64,000 nucleotides of DNA from Nitrosomonadales bacterium (GCA_016208015.1 JACQYW010000008.1:186001-250000), one strand, 5' to 3'; numbered from the stretch's first letter, positions 40,568 through 50,582 are shown. The notes: generated from the sequence alone by a model not told the origin. Made by a program: numbers and translations.

Positions 40568-40621
40568 CTCACCACCAGTCATTTCACGGTCCGGCCCCCC
40601 GGACAGGTGGAACACATGCAA

Positions 40622-42802
40622 CTAATTTTTCAGTTGCGCCTCGAACTCAGCCAGCGGCACCGGCTTGCCGAACAGATAGCCCTGGAAAGCATGACAGCCG
40701 CGCAAGTCGAGGAACTCGCGTTGCGCCTGCGTCTCCACGCCTTCCGCGATGACGACCAGCCCCATCACTTCGCTCATCGCGATGATGGTCTGCACGATGG
40801 CGGCGTCGTTGGGGTCGCTGGCAATGTCGCGCACGAAGGATTGATCGATCTTGATCTGGTCCAGCGGCAAACGCTTGAGGTATTGCAGCGAAGAATAGCC
40901 CGTGCCGAAATCGTCCATCGAGAAACTCACGCCCAGCAATTTGAGTTCGCGCATCTTGGAGATCGTATCTTCGACGTTCTCCAGCACGATGCTCTCCGTC
41001 AATTCAAGTTTGAGCAGCGCCGGTTTGGCCCCGGCTTCCACCAGAGTGCGCTGCACTTGCGCAACGAAATCCGGCCGCCGGAACTGCTTTGCACTGACGT
41101 TCACCGCCAGCGTCAGGTCGCGCGTCATCTCATTGCTCTGCCAAAGCCTGAGTTGTGCGCATGCGGTCTGCAACACCCAGAGTCCGATCGGCACGATGAG
41201 TCCCGTTTCCTCGGCCAACGGGATGAACTGGGCAGGAGAGATCAGTCCGCGCTCGGAATGTTGCCAGCGTAGCAGCACCTCTGCCCCCAAGGGGCGATTT
41301 CGGCTGTCCATCTGTATCTGGTAATACAGGCAGAGCTGTTCGCGTTCGAGTGCATGCCGCAAATCCTCTTCCAGCTCCGCTCTCGCCTCGATGGCCGCCT
41401 GCATCACCGGATCGTAGAAACGGATGGTGTTGCGACCGGCAGTCTTGGCCTGATACATCGCGGTGTCGGCGTATTTCAGCACATCCTCCAGACTTTGCTG
41501 GTGTCCGCGGAACAGCACGACGCCGATACTTGGCGTCGAGTAATGGATATGGTTGGATAACTGATATGGCCGGGTCAGGGCATCGCGGATCTTTTCGGCG
41601 ACCAGATCAGCCTGTCCCGCCGCCTCGTCCGACTTCGTGCTCAAAGCCTCCAGTATCACCACGAACTCGTCCCCGCCCAGACGGGCAACCGTATCGCCGT
41701 CGCGCACGCAGGCATTGAGACGCTCCGCCACCTCTGCCAGCAACTGGTCACCGATATCGTGCCCCTTGGTGTCGTTCAGTGTCTTGAAATTATCCAGGTC
41801 GAGGAACAGCACCGCACCATGCTGCCCGCTACGCGTACCCACCGAGAAGGCTTGCTGCAATCGCTCGACCAGCAAGCGGCGGTTGGGTAGTTGGGTCAGC
41901 GGATCGTAGAACGCCAGCTGGTGGATCTGCGCTTCGGCTTCCTTGCGTTTGGTGATATCCGAAGAAGTTCCGACGTAGTGCAGCAACTTTCCGTTCGTAT
42001 CGCATATCTGGTTGATGCTCAGCCAGCTCGGAAAGACCTCACCGTTCTTGCGTCGATTCCATATCTCCCCCTCCCAATGCCCGGAATCGTTGATGCTCCG
42101 CCACATCTCGCTATAGAAAAGCTTGTCATGACGCCCGGAAGCCAGATGGTGCGGATTCTTGCCGCGCACCTCCTCCAGCGTGTAGCCGGTGATCCGCGTG
42201 AAGGCCGGATTGACCTCGATGATATTCGACTTGTCGTCGGTGATCATCACGCTGGAATAGCTGCTCTCGAACACCTTTTCCAGCATGTCCCGTTGCGTCA
42301 CCAGGCCGCTGGTATAGGCATCGTTGTTGCGGCAGAGCACTATGGCTTTCGCCAGATGCGCCAGCACCGGCTGCAGCATCGTGGTCAACGGCAGGTTCGT
42401 TTCCGGGATTTCGGCGGCAAGCAGCACGATCACGCCGCAGTGATCGATCGGCAATCTGAGATAAGCCTTGTATTGCGTCTGCGTACAGCGCAATGCGGAA
42501 AGCAGCGCCGTCTGCTCGTCCTCCCGCACGGCCGCCTGACAGATCAGTGCACAAGGCAAATGGAGAGGTTTGCCAATCTCCCCGATCAGATCGAAATCAC
42601 CGACCGCGGCATCGAGGTGAACCTCGACCTGGCCATGGGCTTTACCGCAGAAAGGAACGTCAAGACAGATGAACCCGGCCGAGAACGAGGTATGGTAGAG
42701 CAACCGCTGCAGCGTGCGGGTCAGCAGCGACTTGGTGCTGATCTCGCTGCCGATCGTGACGACGAGGTCATACATCACCGGCAGGATATCCTCGCGCTCC
42801 AT
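40622..42802 (-). CDS. GAF-PAS-GGDEF-EAL dual cyclic-di-GMP protein
   Basis: 726 residues from the ATG at 42802, one base past the FIST gene stop; a longer reading is open but would run into that gene. An N-terminal GAF-like region (about 10-170) is followed by PAS with PAC (MITDDKSNIIEVNPAFTRITGY and onward, about 180-300). The GGDEF domain has intact LGGDEF and an RxxD site (RDGD). The EAL domain carries EVL in place of EAL (LGAEVLLRW) but keeps DDFGTGYSS and AEGVET. Both cyclase and phosphodiesterase activity are therefore possible. It has no membrane segments and is second in the operon, downstream of a FIST sensor. Confidence 0.9.
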   Translation of the reverse strand: MEREDILPVMYDLVVTIGSEISTKSLLTRTLQRLLYHTSFSAGFICLDVPFCGKAHGQVEVHLDAAVGDFDLIGEIGKPLHLPCALICQAAVREDEQTALLSALRCTQTQYKAYLRLPIDHCGVIVLLAAEIPETNLPLTTMLQPVLAHLAKAIVLCRNNDAYTSGLVTQRDMLEKVFESSYSSVMITDDKSNIIEVNPAFTRITGYTLEEVRGKNPHHLASGRHDKLFYSEMWRSINDSGHWEGEIWNRRKNGEVFPSWLSINQICDTNGKLLHYVGTSSDITKRKEAEAQIHQLAFYDPLTQLPNRRLLVERLQQAFSVGTRSGQHGAVLFLDLDNFKTLNDTKGHDIGDQLLAEVAERLNACVRDGDTVARLGGDEFVVILEALSTKSDEAAGQADLVAEKIRDALTRPYQLSNHIHYSTPSIGVVLFRGHQQSLEDVLKYADTAMYQAKTAGRNTIRFYDPVMQAAIEARAELEEDLRHALEREQLCLYYQIQMDSRNRPLGAEVLLRWQHSERGLISPAQFIPLAEETGLIVPIGLWVLQTACAQLRLWQSNEMTRDLTLAVNVSAKQFRRPDFVAQVQRTLVEAGAKPALLKLELTESIVLENVEDTISKMRELKLLGVSFSMDDFGTGYSSLQYLKRLPLDQIKIDQSFVRDIASDPNDAAIVQTIIAMSEVMGLVVIAEGVETQAQREFLDLRGCHAFQGYLFGKPVPLAEFEAQLKN

Positions 42803-42803
42803 G

Positions 42804-43958
42804 CTACCAGCGCGCAGCGACCAGAGTGGCGTTATGGAAAAGTGGGTAGCCATGTACCGTCGAACCGCCGATCTCACCGAGCGATAGCGCGCCGGCGACT
42901 TGCGCGGCTTGCACCAGCCCCTCGAAAGCCTCCAGTTCGGCAGTCGCCATTTCCATCCCCAGATGCAGGCGGCGGCCGGCGCAATAGAACAACATCAACT
43001 CGGCACCGGTGATGTCGCCGTTCAAGGTCTTCAAGCCCTCGGTCAGATTGTGCAAGGTCTCGACAGAACGCACGGTCGGCGCTTTCAGCAGTGTCAGCAC
43101 GGAATTTGGCGGGACCTCGCCAACGCAGAACAGGGAGCCGTCCTCTGCCAGCATCACGGGGATGCGCACCACCACATGATGATTGGCCCGCACGATACCG
43201 AACGGAAAATGCACTCCATACTGGTAGAAATTCTCCGCCGTGACCTCTTGGCCGTAATGTTCGCGCACCAGATCCTGGTATACCTTGAACGCCGGCTGCC
43301 AATCGATCTGCGAGATGCAATTGCCGTTGGTCGAAGTCGCATAGGAGGTATGCGGATTGGTATGGTAGCCATGCTCAAGGATCGCGCCTTTGTGCGAATT
43401 GAGCAGCAGCAGCAACACCCCGTTCTGGATCACGCGCTCGCTGTCGAACAGGCAGGGCATCGGCTGGAACGTCTCGCTACCCGCATTCGCCCCAGCATAG
43501 TGGACCCGATTCGCCAGGTGCAGATACAGGTTGTCGAGCAGCGTACCGATGTTCGGCACCATGGCATCGAACAGCATGAACAGCGTCACGTCAGGATTGT
43601 GATCGATTTGCTCGCGGATATCGTTGGCGATCTTCTCTGCCGCCTGTTCAGCTTCGGCCGAAGCTACGGGCAGATCATCGTAGAGTTTGAAGTACGGCAT
43701 TTCCCTGAAACACAGCAGCCAGACCCCGCTCGTCGTGAAACGACCGTCTTGAATCAGTGCCGGAAAGATCGCACCGACCAGACTCACCTTGCGGCTGGAA
43801 CACGCTGCCTGCAACACGGCGACCTTGTCTTTCTCCTGTTCCGGCAACAACGCGCAAACCCCCAGTTTTGGATGAAGCGCCTGCATCTCAGCCAGTTTTT
43901 TCTCGATCTCTCCCGCCTCGACCCCGGGCAGAAAGTGCATCATGTTCGCCTTGCTCAT
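42804..43958 (-). CDS. FIST-domain sensor protein (NosP-like candidate)
   Basis: 384 residues from the ATG at 43958 with a GGGAG ribosome-binding site. The two halves match the FIST_N (about 30-210) and FIST_C (about 215-360) layout: FLPGVEAGEIEKKLAEMQ at the start, VTLFMLFDAMVPN in the middle, FGIVRANHHVVVRIPVMLAEDGSLFCVGEVPPNS and LMLFYCAGRRLHLG in the C half. FIST proteins bind small ligands; the NosP subgroup binds haem and senses nitric oxide and is often linked to cyclic-di-GMP enzymes or histidine kinases. Here it is first in an operon of three such enzymes. Haem binding is inferred from context only. Confidence 0.85.
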   Translation of the reverse strand: MSKANMMHFLPGVEAGEIEKKLAEMQALHPKLGVCALLPEQEKDKVAVLQAACSSRKVSLVGAIFPALIQDGRFTTSGVWLLCFREMPYFKLYDDLPVASAEAEQAAEKIANDIREQIDHNPDVTLFMLFDAMVPNIGTLLDNLYLHLANRVHYAGANAGSETFQPMPCLFDSERVIQNGVLLLLLNSHKGAILEHGYHTNPHTSYATSTNGNCISQIDWQPAFKVYQDLVREHYGQEVTAENFYQYGVHFPFGIVRANHHVVVRIPVMLAEDGSLFCVGEVPPNSVLTLLKAPTVRSVETLHNLTEGLKTLNGDITGAELMLFYCAGRRLHLGMEMATAELEAFEGLVQAAQVAGALSLGEIGGSTVHGYPLFHNATLVAARW

Positions 43959-44021
43959 ACCGTCTCCCAACAACCTGGATTCCAACTTATCAAACCGCTA
44001 ACGGCAAAAATTGAACATACT

Positions 44022-44807
44022 TTAGCTCACGCCGTTGAATAACCATGCATCCATTGCGAGCAATCCGAAAGTCACCACCTGATTCAGGTGATGTGCATCC
44101 TCCAGCTTCGAAGCGGCCCCCATTGCTACAAACAAAGGCAACAGATGCTCATCGGTAGGATGGTTCTGCACGGCATGCGGCGCAAGCGAGCGGTAGGCAC
44201 AAAGCGCATCGAGATCCCCCTCCTGGATCCTGGCTGCGATCCAGTCACGGAATTCCGTCACCCACGCCGGGGCGGGATTGCCTTGCGGATGCCGGAAAGC
44301 TTCGCGCAGATTATGCGTGATGGCACCGCTGCCGACGATCAGCACCCCCTGTTCGCGTAGAGGTTTCAGTGCGCGCCCCACGGCGAGATGCCAGGCCGGA
44401 TCGCGTTGCGGTTGCAATGAGAGTTGCGCGACGGGAATATCCGCTTGCGGAAACATGATGCTCAACGGCACCCAGGCTCCGTGATCGAGTCCATGGGTAT
44501 CATCCAGTTGCACCGCGATACATGATCGCTGCAACAGCTCCGCTGCGACCTCTGCCATCCGCGGTGCACCGGGGGCCGGATATTGCAAACGATAGAGCTC
44601 TTCGGGAAATCCGCTGAAATCGTGGACGGTCTCCGGCTGCACAGCACGGCTGATGGTCGCGATATGCGATTCCCAGTGCGCGGAGACCACCAGAATGGCG
44701 GCAGGCTTCGGCAACTGCGCACCGAGCCTGCGCCAGGCCGCCCCCGTCTCACCCTCGTCGAGCGGCAGCGTTGGAGCACCATGCGAAAGGAACAGGACAG
44801 GCATCAT
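44022..44807 (-). CDS. LigB-family extradiol dioxygenase (DODA/YgiD-like)
   Basis: 261 residues. It opens MPVLFLSHGAPTLPLDEG with the first metal-binding His, and continues with VVSAHWESH, TIS and the conserved DHGAWVPL segment, then GSGAITHNLREAF. This pattern is shared by 4,5-DOPA extradiol dioxygenases, including E. coli YgiD. The metal is a divalent cation. The physiological substrate is unknown. It precedes the FIST gene by 63 bp on the same strand and may be cotranscribed with the signalling operon. Confidence 0.87.
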   Translation of the reverse strand: MMPVLFLSHGAPTLPLDEGETGAAWRRLGAQLPKPAAILVVSAHWESHIATISRAVQPETVHDFSGFPEELYRLQYPAPGAPRMAEVAAELLQRSCIAVQLDDTHGLDHGAWVPLSIMFPQADIPVAQLSLQPQRDPAWHLAVGRALKPLREQGVLIVGSGAITHNLREAFRHPQGNPAPAWVTEFRDWIAARIQEGDLDALCAYRSLAPHAVQNHPTDEHLLPLFVAMGAASKLEDAHHLNQVVTFGLLAMDAWLFNGVS

Positions 44808-44869
44808 GATGGGCAGATGCTAGCACGAGGACGGGATAAAATGACTGCCTCTAATCCCTTGGGATAATC

Positions 44870-45904
44870 ATGGAATACAGACGATTGGGCAGCAGCGATC
44901 TGATGGTGTCGGCCCTTGCGCTCGGCACCATGACCTTCGGCGAACAGAACAGTGAAGCCGAAGCCCATGCGCAGCTGGACTGCGCCATCGCGCGCGGGGT
45001 CAACTTCATCGACACCGCCGAGATGTACCCGGTCGCCCCGCGCGCCGAGACCGTGTATCGCACCGAGAGCTACATCGGTAGTTGGCTCAAACACCAGCAG
45101 CGCGACCGACTCATCGTCGCCACCAAGATCGCCGGCCCCGCGCGCGGCTTCAACTGGATACGCGGCACGCCGCGCATCAACCGCGACCACATCTCCGCCG
45201 CCATCGACGGCAGTCTGCGACGCTTGCAGACCGACTACGTCGACTTGTATCAGATCCACTGGCCGGACCGTTATGTGCCGATGTTCGGCTCCACCGGTTA
45301 CGACGTCACGCAGGAGCGCGATGCCGTGCCGGTTGAGGAGCAGCTGCAGGCGCTGGCAGACTTGGTCAGGGCGGGCAAGGTACGCCATATCGGCCTCTCC
45401 AACGAAACGCCGTGGGGCGTTGCCGAATTCGTGCGCTGCGCCGAGCGACTCGGCCTGCCGAAGATCGTCAGCGTGCAGAACGCTTACCATCTGATGAACC
45501 GCACTTTCGAAAGCGGCCTCGCCGAGATCTGCCGCCATACCAGCGTCGGCCTGCTCGGCTACAGCCCGCTGGCATTCGGCTGGCTCAGCGGCAAATACAT
45601 CACCGATCCGAACGCCAAGGGGCGCATCACCCTCTTCCCCAATTTCGGCCAGCGCTACGCAAAGGTCAACGTCCCGCCTGCCGTCAAGGAATACGCGCGC
45701 ATCGCCCGGGAAGCCGGACTTGCCCCAGCAACGATGGCACTCACCTTCGCAAGAACGCGCTGGTTCACCGGCAGCGTCATCCTCGGCGCAACCACGCTGG
45801 AACAACTGAAAGAGAATCTGGATAGCGCGGAAGTGACGCTATCGAAAGAAGTGCTTGAGAAGATCGAGGCGGTGCACAGGCTGTATCCGAATCCGGCGCC
45901 GTAA
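44870..45904 (+). CDS. Aldo/keto reductase, Tas-like
   Basis: 344 residues, close to E. coli Tas (346). The TIM-barrel AKR motifs are present: MEYRRLGSSDLMVSALALGTMTFGE, VNFIDTAEMYP with Asp and Tyr of the tetrad, VATKIAGP with Lys, and YQIHWPDRY with His. NADPH-binding residues lie near GATTLEQLKENL. The substrate cannot be deduced. It is divergent from the dioxygenase gene, 62 bp apart. Confidence 0.93.
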   Translation: MEYRRLGSSDLMVSALALGTMTFGEQNSEAEAHAQLDCAIARGVNFIDTAEMYPVAPRAETVYRTESYIGSWLKHQQRDRLIVATKIAGPARGFNWIRGTPRINRDHISAAIDGSLRRLQTDYVDLYQIHWPDRYVPMFGSTGYDVTQERDAVPVEEQLQALADLVRAGKVRHIGLSNETPWGVAEFVRCAERLGLPKIVSVQNAYHLMNRTFESGLAEICRHTSVGLLGYSPLAFGWLSGKYITDPNAKGRITLFPNFGQRYAKVNVPPAVKEYARIAREAGLAPATMALTFARTRWFTGSVILGATTLEQLKENLDSAEVTLSKEVLEKIEAVHRLYPNPAP

Positions 45905-46059
45905 CGTAGCTTTTACATCACATGCGCCCGTAACGGAAATCTCCGCTCAGAAGAATGTAATTTTCGCGTAAGGAATCATTTCATTCAGCCTGCATTCCCA
46001 CACCGGATGGAGGTTGAGCTATCATATGTCCGCTGGGATAAAACTTCTGGGAGGAAAGA

Positions 46060-46452
46060 ATGGTTAAGAAGATCGTTGCGCTGGTGCTTATCGTGGTTGC
46101 TGGTGGCGGGTGGTTCTATCTGGATTACATGAACAAGCAGGAGATCAAGGCGGCAGAAGAATTGCGCCAGGCAATGGCGCAAGCAAAAGCCCAGGCAATG
46201 GCGAGAGAGAAGGCCATCGCAGAAGCGAAAGCGCAATTTGAAGCATTGATCCTTGCTGAACTGACGACATGCAAGACGACCGCAGAGAAAGTCAAAGAAG
46301 ATTTTCTGGAAGCGAACAAGAAACCCGTGCGCCGCAAACCCGGCCAGTTCACCGTTCCGGCAGCAGTTCAGGAAGAGGCCAACAAAACTCTGGAAGCAGC
46401 CAACGCGGCATGCCAGACGACTCACGATACACGCCTGGCCAGCGGTTCATAA
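46060..46452 (+). CDS. Hypothetical membrane-anchored helical protein
   Basis: 130 residues. An N-terminal hydrophobic segment (VKKIVALVLIVVAGGGWFYLDYM) is followed by an Ala/Glu/Lys-rich helix (AQAKAQAMAREKAIAEAKAQFEAL) and a C-terminal part with two cysteines (TTCKTTAEK, AACQTTH) that could pair in the periplasm. A strong GGGAGGAAAGA site precedes the ATG. No family was recognised. It is monocistronic. Confidence 0.75.
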   Translation: MVKKIVALVLIVVAGGGWFYLDYMNKQEIKAAEELRQAMAQAKAQAMAREKAIAEAKAQFEALILAELTTCKTTAEKVKEDFLEANKKPVRRKPGQFTVPAAVQEEANKTLEAANAACQTTHDTRLASGS

Positions 46453-46462
46453 TACGGACTTG

Positions 46463-46705
46463 TCAACGTTCTTCGTCTTTGGGTAGCAGACAAGCAGGTT
46501 CCTTGCAGCCAAAGACGGAGAAGTAACGCCACCATATCACCAGCAGGACAGGGAACAGCGCCAGCCACAGCCAGTTCCCGTCTTCTGTCAGCAGCAACTC
46601 TCCGCGCCACCACCCCACCGTCACTTTGAGGCTGGCGATCAGCAGCCCCAGTAGCAGCACAAGCAGCAATGCGCGCGACAATGCCTGTTTCATATCCCTG
46701 TTCAT
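46463..46705 (-). CDS. Small inner-membrane protein, two predicted helices
   Basis: 80 residues. Two hydrophobic segments (ALLLVLLLGLLIASLKVTVGWW and WLWLALFPVLLVIWWRYF) enclose a short acidic loop. The C-terminal tail is polar with two cysteines (GCKEPACLLPKDEER). The ATG overlaps the zapE stop as ATGA, so it is coexpressed with zapE. Function unknown. Confidence 0.72.
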   Translation of the reverse strand: MNRDMKQALSRALLLVLLLGLLIASLKVTVGWWRGELLLTEDGNWLWLALFPVLLVIWWRYFSVFGCKEPACLLPKDEER

Positions 46706-47847
46706 CGCGCCGCCACGGACTCGGTCAATGACACACCGCGGCTGTGATGCGGCAACTCCAGATAACGGCGGGTCTGCATCTCGGTCAGGCGGCTGGCGAT
46801 GCGTTGTGTTTCGCTGTCGTGCTTCCCTTCTTCGTACAGCGATCCCGGCGCGGCTTCGAACGAGGCCACCAGTTTGACGTGATTGTCGTAGAGCACGTCG
46901 ATCAGCCAGGTGAAGCGCCGTGCCGCCGCACCATTATCGGCGGACAGCTTCGGGATGCCCGACAGGAACACGGTCGGGTATCGGTGGGCGATCTCCAGAT
47001 AATCGGACTGGTCATGGTTGCCGCCGCAGAGTTCCCTGAAGTCGAACCAGACGACTTCGCGCGAGTTCCGTTTGACCGGGATGCTGATGTTGCGCACCCG
47101 GATCGAGTTCGTCTCGGCATGCATGCCTGCAGTGAGCCGTTGATACAAAGACTGCATATGCGCTTCGGTCGCCGTATCGCCGGCATCCATGAACAGCGGA
47201 TCGCGCACCATCTGCAACATGCGGTAGTCGGTGTTGCTGTCCAGATGCAGCACTTTCAGTTTGCGCTTGAGCAAGGCGATGGCGGGCAGGAAATTCTGCC
47301 GCTGCAAACCGTTGGGGTACAGGCCATCGGGCGGATAGTTGGAGGTGGTCAGCAGCACCACTCCGCGCTCGAGCAATGCTTCCAGCAGGCGACCGAGGAT
47401 CATCGCATCGGCAATGTCGTCCACGTGGAACTCATCCAGACACAACAGGCGGGTGGAATGTTCGATCTGGTCGGCCAGCGCGATCAGCGGGTCGCGTTCA
47501 TGCGCGAGCCGCTTCATCTCCTGATGTACTTCGACCATGAAGTTGTGGAAATGGATGCGGCGTTTGCGGCGGTATGGCAGGCAATGATAGAAGCCGTCCA
47601 TGAGGAAAGTCTTGCCGCGCCCCACGCCACCCCAGATGTACAGCCCCCTGGGGACATCCGGACTCAGCAGGCTGCGCCCGAGAAACTGGTTGCGTTTGAC
47701 CTTGAACTCAACCAGTTGGTGCCACAGCGTCTCCAGTTCGTCTATCGCGGCAAGCTGGCGTGCGTCACAGACGAATCCTGCCTTGTCGCAGGCGTTCTGG
47801 TACCAGGCTTTCGGACTGATCTCGCTGTCGTTCACGGCATGTTGCAT
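46702..47847 (-). CDS. zapE: Cell division protein ZapE (AFG1-like ATPase)
   Basis: 381 residues. Walker A is GGVGRGKTFLMD and Walker B LLCLDEFHVDDIADAM; the arginine finger region and TSNYPPDGLYPNGLQRQNFLPAI follow, all typical of the AFG1/ZapE family. In E. coli ZapE acts on the Z-ring under stress. It starts 3 bp after the VOC gene stop and overlaps the small membrane protein gene, forming a purT-VOC-zapE-small protein operon. Confidence 0.93.
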   Translation of the reverse strand: MQHAVNDSEISPKAWYQNACDKAGFVCDARQLAAIDELETLWHQLVEFKVKRNQFLGRSLLSPDVPRGLYIWGGVGRGKTFLMDGFYHCLPYRRKRRIHFHNFMVEVHQEMKRLAHERDPLIALADQIEHSTRLLCLDEFHVDDIADAMILGRLLEALLERGVVLLTTSNYPPDGLYPNGLQRQNFLPAIALLKRKLKVLHLDSNTDYRMLQMVRDPLFMDAGDTATEAHMQSLYQRLTAGMHAETNSIRVRNISIPVKRNSREVVWFDFRELCGGNHDQSDYLEIAHRYPTVFLSGIPKLSADNGAAARRFTWLIDVLYDNHVKLVASFEAAPGSLYEEGKHDSETQRIASRLTEMQTRRYLELPHHSRGVSLTESVAAR

Positions 47848-47849
47848 CT

Positions 47850-48221
47850 TCAGGTGATCTCGATAAATTCCAGCGCGTTGCCGTCCGGGTCGCGGCAGAA
47901 CACTGCGTTCCTGCCGGATTGGCTTTGCGTACAGGCGATGCCTGAGCCATCGAGTCGCGCCTTAAGTCCCGACAAGTCCTTAACACCCAAAGCCACGTGC
48001 CGATCACGCCCTCCGTGCGCGGGGCGATGCACACCCACATCAGGATCGGGGAGCAACATCAGATGTATCTGCTGATTTTGTCCGATGTCATACCACACAC
48101 CGTCAAAACTCATCTGCGGCCGATTTCCTGCAAGCTGTAAATCCAGCACCCCCTCGTAGAACGCGCGCGACCTTGCCAGATCGCTGGTGAGGAAAGTAGC
48201 GTGATGTATGCCTGCGATCAT
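47850..48221 (-). CDS. VOC-family (glyoxalase/dioxygenase-fold) protein
   Basis: 123 residues, a single glyoxalase-like module pair. It starts [27 protein letters not shown], carrying the first metal-ligand His, and ends [13 protein letters not shown] with the Glu ligand. Small stand-alone VOC proteins include methylglyoxal-pathway and resistance enzymes; the substrate here is not clear. The ATG overlaps the purT stop by 4 bp. Confidence 0.88.
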   Translation of the reverse strand: MIAGIHHATFLTSDLARSRAFYEGVLDLQLAGNRPQMSFDGVWYDIGQNQQIHLMLLPDPDVGVHRPAHGGRDRHVALGVKDLSGLKARLDGSGIACTQSQSGRNAVFCRDPDGNALEFIEIT

Positions 48222-49426
48222 CTTGCCTTGACCGGAACGACCTTGCCTGCCGCCAGCTTGGCGCGTGCCCTCGCCTCGTCGCTATCCCTGCCGTTCGCCA
48301 GCGCCACGCCCATGCGGCGACGCTTGAACGACTCGGGCTTGCCGAACAGACGGATATCCGATTCCGGCACGCGCAGCGCCTCTTCCACCCCTTTGAAGGC
48401 GATGCCCTTTTCTTCCATCTGGCCGTAGATCACGGCGGAAGCGCCGGTCGCGCGCAAGCCGGTATCGACCGGCAAGCCGAGGATGGCGCGGGCATGGAGT
48501 TCGAATTCGTTGAAGCGCTGTGTGCACATGGTCACCATGCCGGTGTCGTGCGGACGCGGACTGACCTCGGAGAACCAGACCATGTCGCCCTTCACGAACA
48601 GCTCGACACCGAAGAGCCCCAACCCACCCAGGTCTTCGGTGACCTTCCTGGCGATATCGCGCGAACGTTGCAACGCCAGTGCCGACATCGCCATCGGCTG
48701 CCAGCTTTCGACATAATCGCCGTGCACCTGCACATGCCCGATGGGTTCGCAGAAATGCGTTTCGGTCTGGCCGCTCGCACCGACTGCACGCACGGTGAGT
48801 TGGGTGATTTCATAATCGAAATCGATGAAGCCTTCCACGATCACCCTGCCCTGATTCACGCGCGAGCCGCTGGCGGCGTATTCCCACGCGGCTTGCACTT
48901 CGTCAGCGCCATCCACTTTCGATTGTCCCTTGCCGGAAGACGACATCACCGGCTTGATGATGCACGGGAAACCGATCACCGCGGTGGCCGCGACCAGTTC
49001 GTCCAGACTGTCGGCGAACTTGTACGGCGAGGTCGGCAACCACAGTGTCTCGGCCGCCAGACGCCGGATACCTTCGCGGTTCATGGTGAGTTGTGCTGCG
49101 CGTGCGGTGGGGATGACGCGCGCCAACCCTTCCTTTTCGATCTGCACCAGCATGTCGGTGGCGATGGCTTCGATCTCCGGCACGATGACATGCGGTTTCT
49201 CTTTTTCAATGAGCGCGCGCAGTGCCGCGCCGTCCGCCATGTTGATGACATGCGCGCGATGCGCCACCTGATGTCCCGGCGCATTCTCGTAACGGTCCAC
49301 CGCGATGACCTCCACACCCAGGCGTTGCAGGGCGATGATGACTTCCTTGCCGAGTTCACCGCTGCCGAGCAGCATGACTTTGGTGGCGGAAGGACTGAGC
49401 GGGGTGCCGAGGGTGAGCGGTTTCAT
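48218..49426 (-). CDS. purT: Formate-dependent phosphoribosylglycinamide formyltransferase PurT
   Basis: 402 residues. The PreATP-grasp domain opens with [20 protein letters not shown]. The ATP-grasp region includes [13 protein letters not shown] and [28 protein letters not shown], and the end reads [15 protein letters not shown]. PurT uses formate and ATP to formylate GAR in purine synthesis, independently of folate. It is first in an operon with the VOC gene and zapE. Confidence 0.96.
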   Translation of the reverse strand: MKPLTLGTPLSPSATKVMLLGSGELGKEVIIALQRLGVEVIAVDRYENAPGHQVAHRAHVINMADGAALRALIEKEKPHVIVPEIEAIATDMLVQIEKEGLARVIPTARAAQLTMNREGIRRLAAETLWLPTSPYKFADSLDELVAATAVIGFPCIIKPVMSSSGKGQSKVDGADEVQAAWEYAASGSRVNQGRVIVEGFIDFDYEITQLTVRAVGASGQTETHFCEPIGHVQVHGDYVESWQPMAMSALALQRSRDIARKVTEDLGGLGLFGVELFVKGDMVWFSEVSPRPHDTGMVTMCTQRFNEFELHARAILGLPVDTGLRATGASAVIYGQMEEKGIAFKGVEEALRVPESDIRLFGKPESFKRRRMGVALANGRDSDEARARAKLAAGKVVPVKAR

Positions 49427-49532
49427 GGGATGTTCGACAAAAAAGTGGGGATGCCAAAATTATACACAGGGGAGTAACATTGATAAGGCATTCTGATCTT
49501 TCCAAATCCGAACTTTTTCAGGGAGCCATACC

Positions 49533-50582
49533 ATGACCAACATCGTGCAATTGCTGGGCGAAGAAGCAGACCATCTGTTGAAGCATCGTTGCGACGGCAT
49601 CCCCAAAGAAGCGCTCCACCTGCCGGGACCGGATTATGTGGATCGCGTGGTCGCGATGAAAGACCGCAAGACCGGCGTACTGCGCAGCTTGCAGGCACTG
49701 TATGGCACCGGACGGCTGGCCAATAGCGGCTACCTATCTTTGCTTCCGGTCGATCAGGGCGTCGAACATTCCGGCGGTGCATCCTTCGCCCCCAACCCGA
49801 TCTATTTCGACCCCGAGAACATCGTCCGGCTCGCCATCGAGGGCGGCTGCAACGGCGTGGCATCCACGCTCGGCGTACTGAGTTCGGTAGCGCGCCGTTA
49901 CGCGCACAAGATCCCCTTCATCGTGAAGATCAACCACAACGAGATGTTGACCTATCCGAATATCTACGATCAGACGCTGTTCGCCAGCGTGGATCAGGCT
50001 TTCGACATGGGCGCGGTGGCCGTGGGGGCGACGATATTCTACGGTTCCGAGCATTCGCGCCGCCAGATCCAGGAGATCTCCGATGCCTTCGAGCATGCGC
50101 ACAGCCTCGGCATGGCGACCATCCTGTGGGCCTACCTGCGCAACCCGGCGTTCAAGACGGCGGACAAGGACTACCATGTATCTTCGGACCTGACCGGACA
50201 GGCCAACCACCTCGCCGTCACCATCAACGCCGATATCGTCAAACAGAAGATGGCCGAGAACAACGGCGGCTACAACGCCATCAAATTCGGCAAGACCCAT
50301 CCCAAGGTCTACAGCGACCTGACCACCGACCACCCCATCGACCTGGTGCGCTACCAGGTGGCGAACTGTTACATGGGACGCGCCGGTCTGATCAACTCGG
50401 GCGGCGAATCGGGCAAGAACGACCTGCAACAGGCAGTGCGCACCGCGGTGATCAACAAGCGCGCGGGCGGCATGGGGCTGATCTCGGGACGCAAGGCGTT
50501 CCAGAAACCGATGCAGGATGGCGTGGCGCTATTGAATGCGATACAGGACGTGTATCTGGATGTGAAGGTGACGGTGGCTTGA
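49533..50582 (+). CDS. fbaB: Class I fructose-bisphosphate aldolase FbaB
   Basis: 349 residues, closely resembling E. coli FbaB in length and sequence: [16 protein letters not shown] at the start, [34 protein letters not shown] and [21 protein letters not shown], with the conserved lysines of a Schiff-base aldolase. It cleaves or forms fructose 1,6-bisphosphate. AGGGAG lies 6-7 bp before the ATG. Confidence 0.94.
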   Translation: MTNIVQLLGEEADHLLKHRCDGIPKEALHLPGPDYVDRVVAMKDRKTGVLRSLQALYGTGRLANSGYLSLLPVDQGVEHSGGASFAPNPIYFDPENIVRLAIEGGCNGVASTLGVLSSVARRYAHKIPFIVKINHNEMLTYPNIYDQTLFASVDQAFDMGAVAVGATIFYGSEHSRRQIQEISDAFEHAHSLGMATILWAYLRNPAFKTADKDYHVSSDLTGQANHLAVTINADIVKQKMAENNGGYNAIKFGKTHPKVYSDLTTDHPIDLVRYQVANCYMGRAGLINSGGESGKNDLQQAVRTAVINKRAGGMGLISGRKAFQKPMQDGVALLNAIQDVYLDVKVTVA

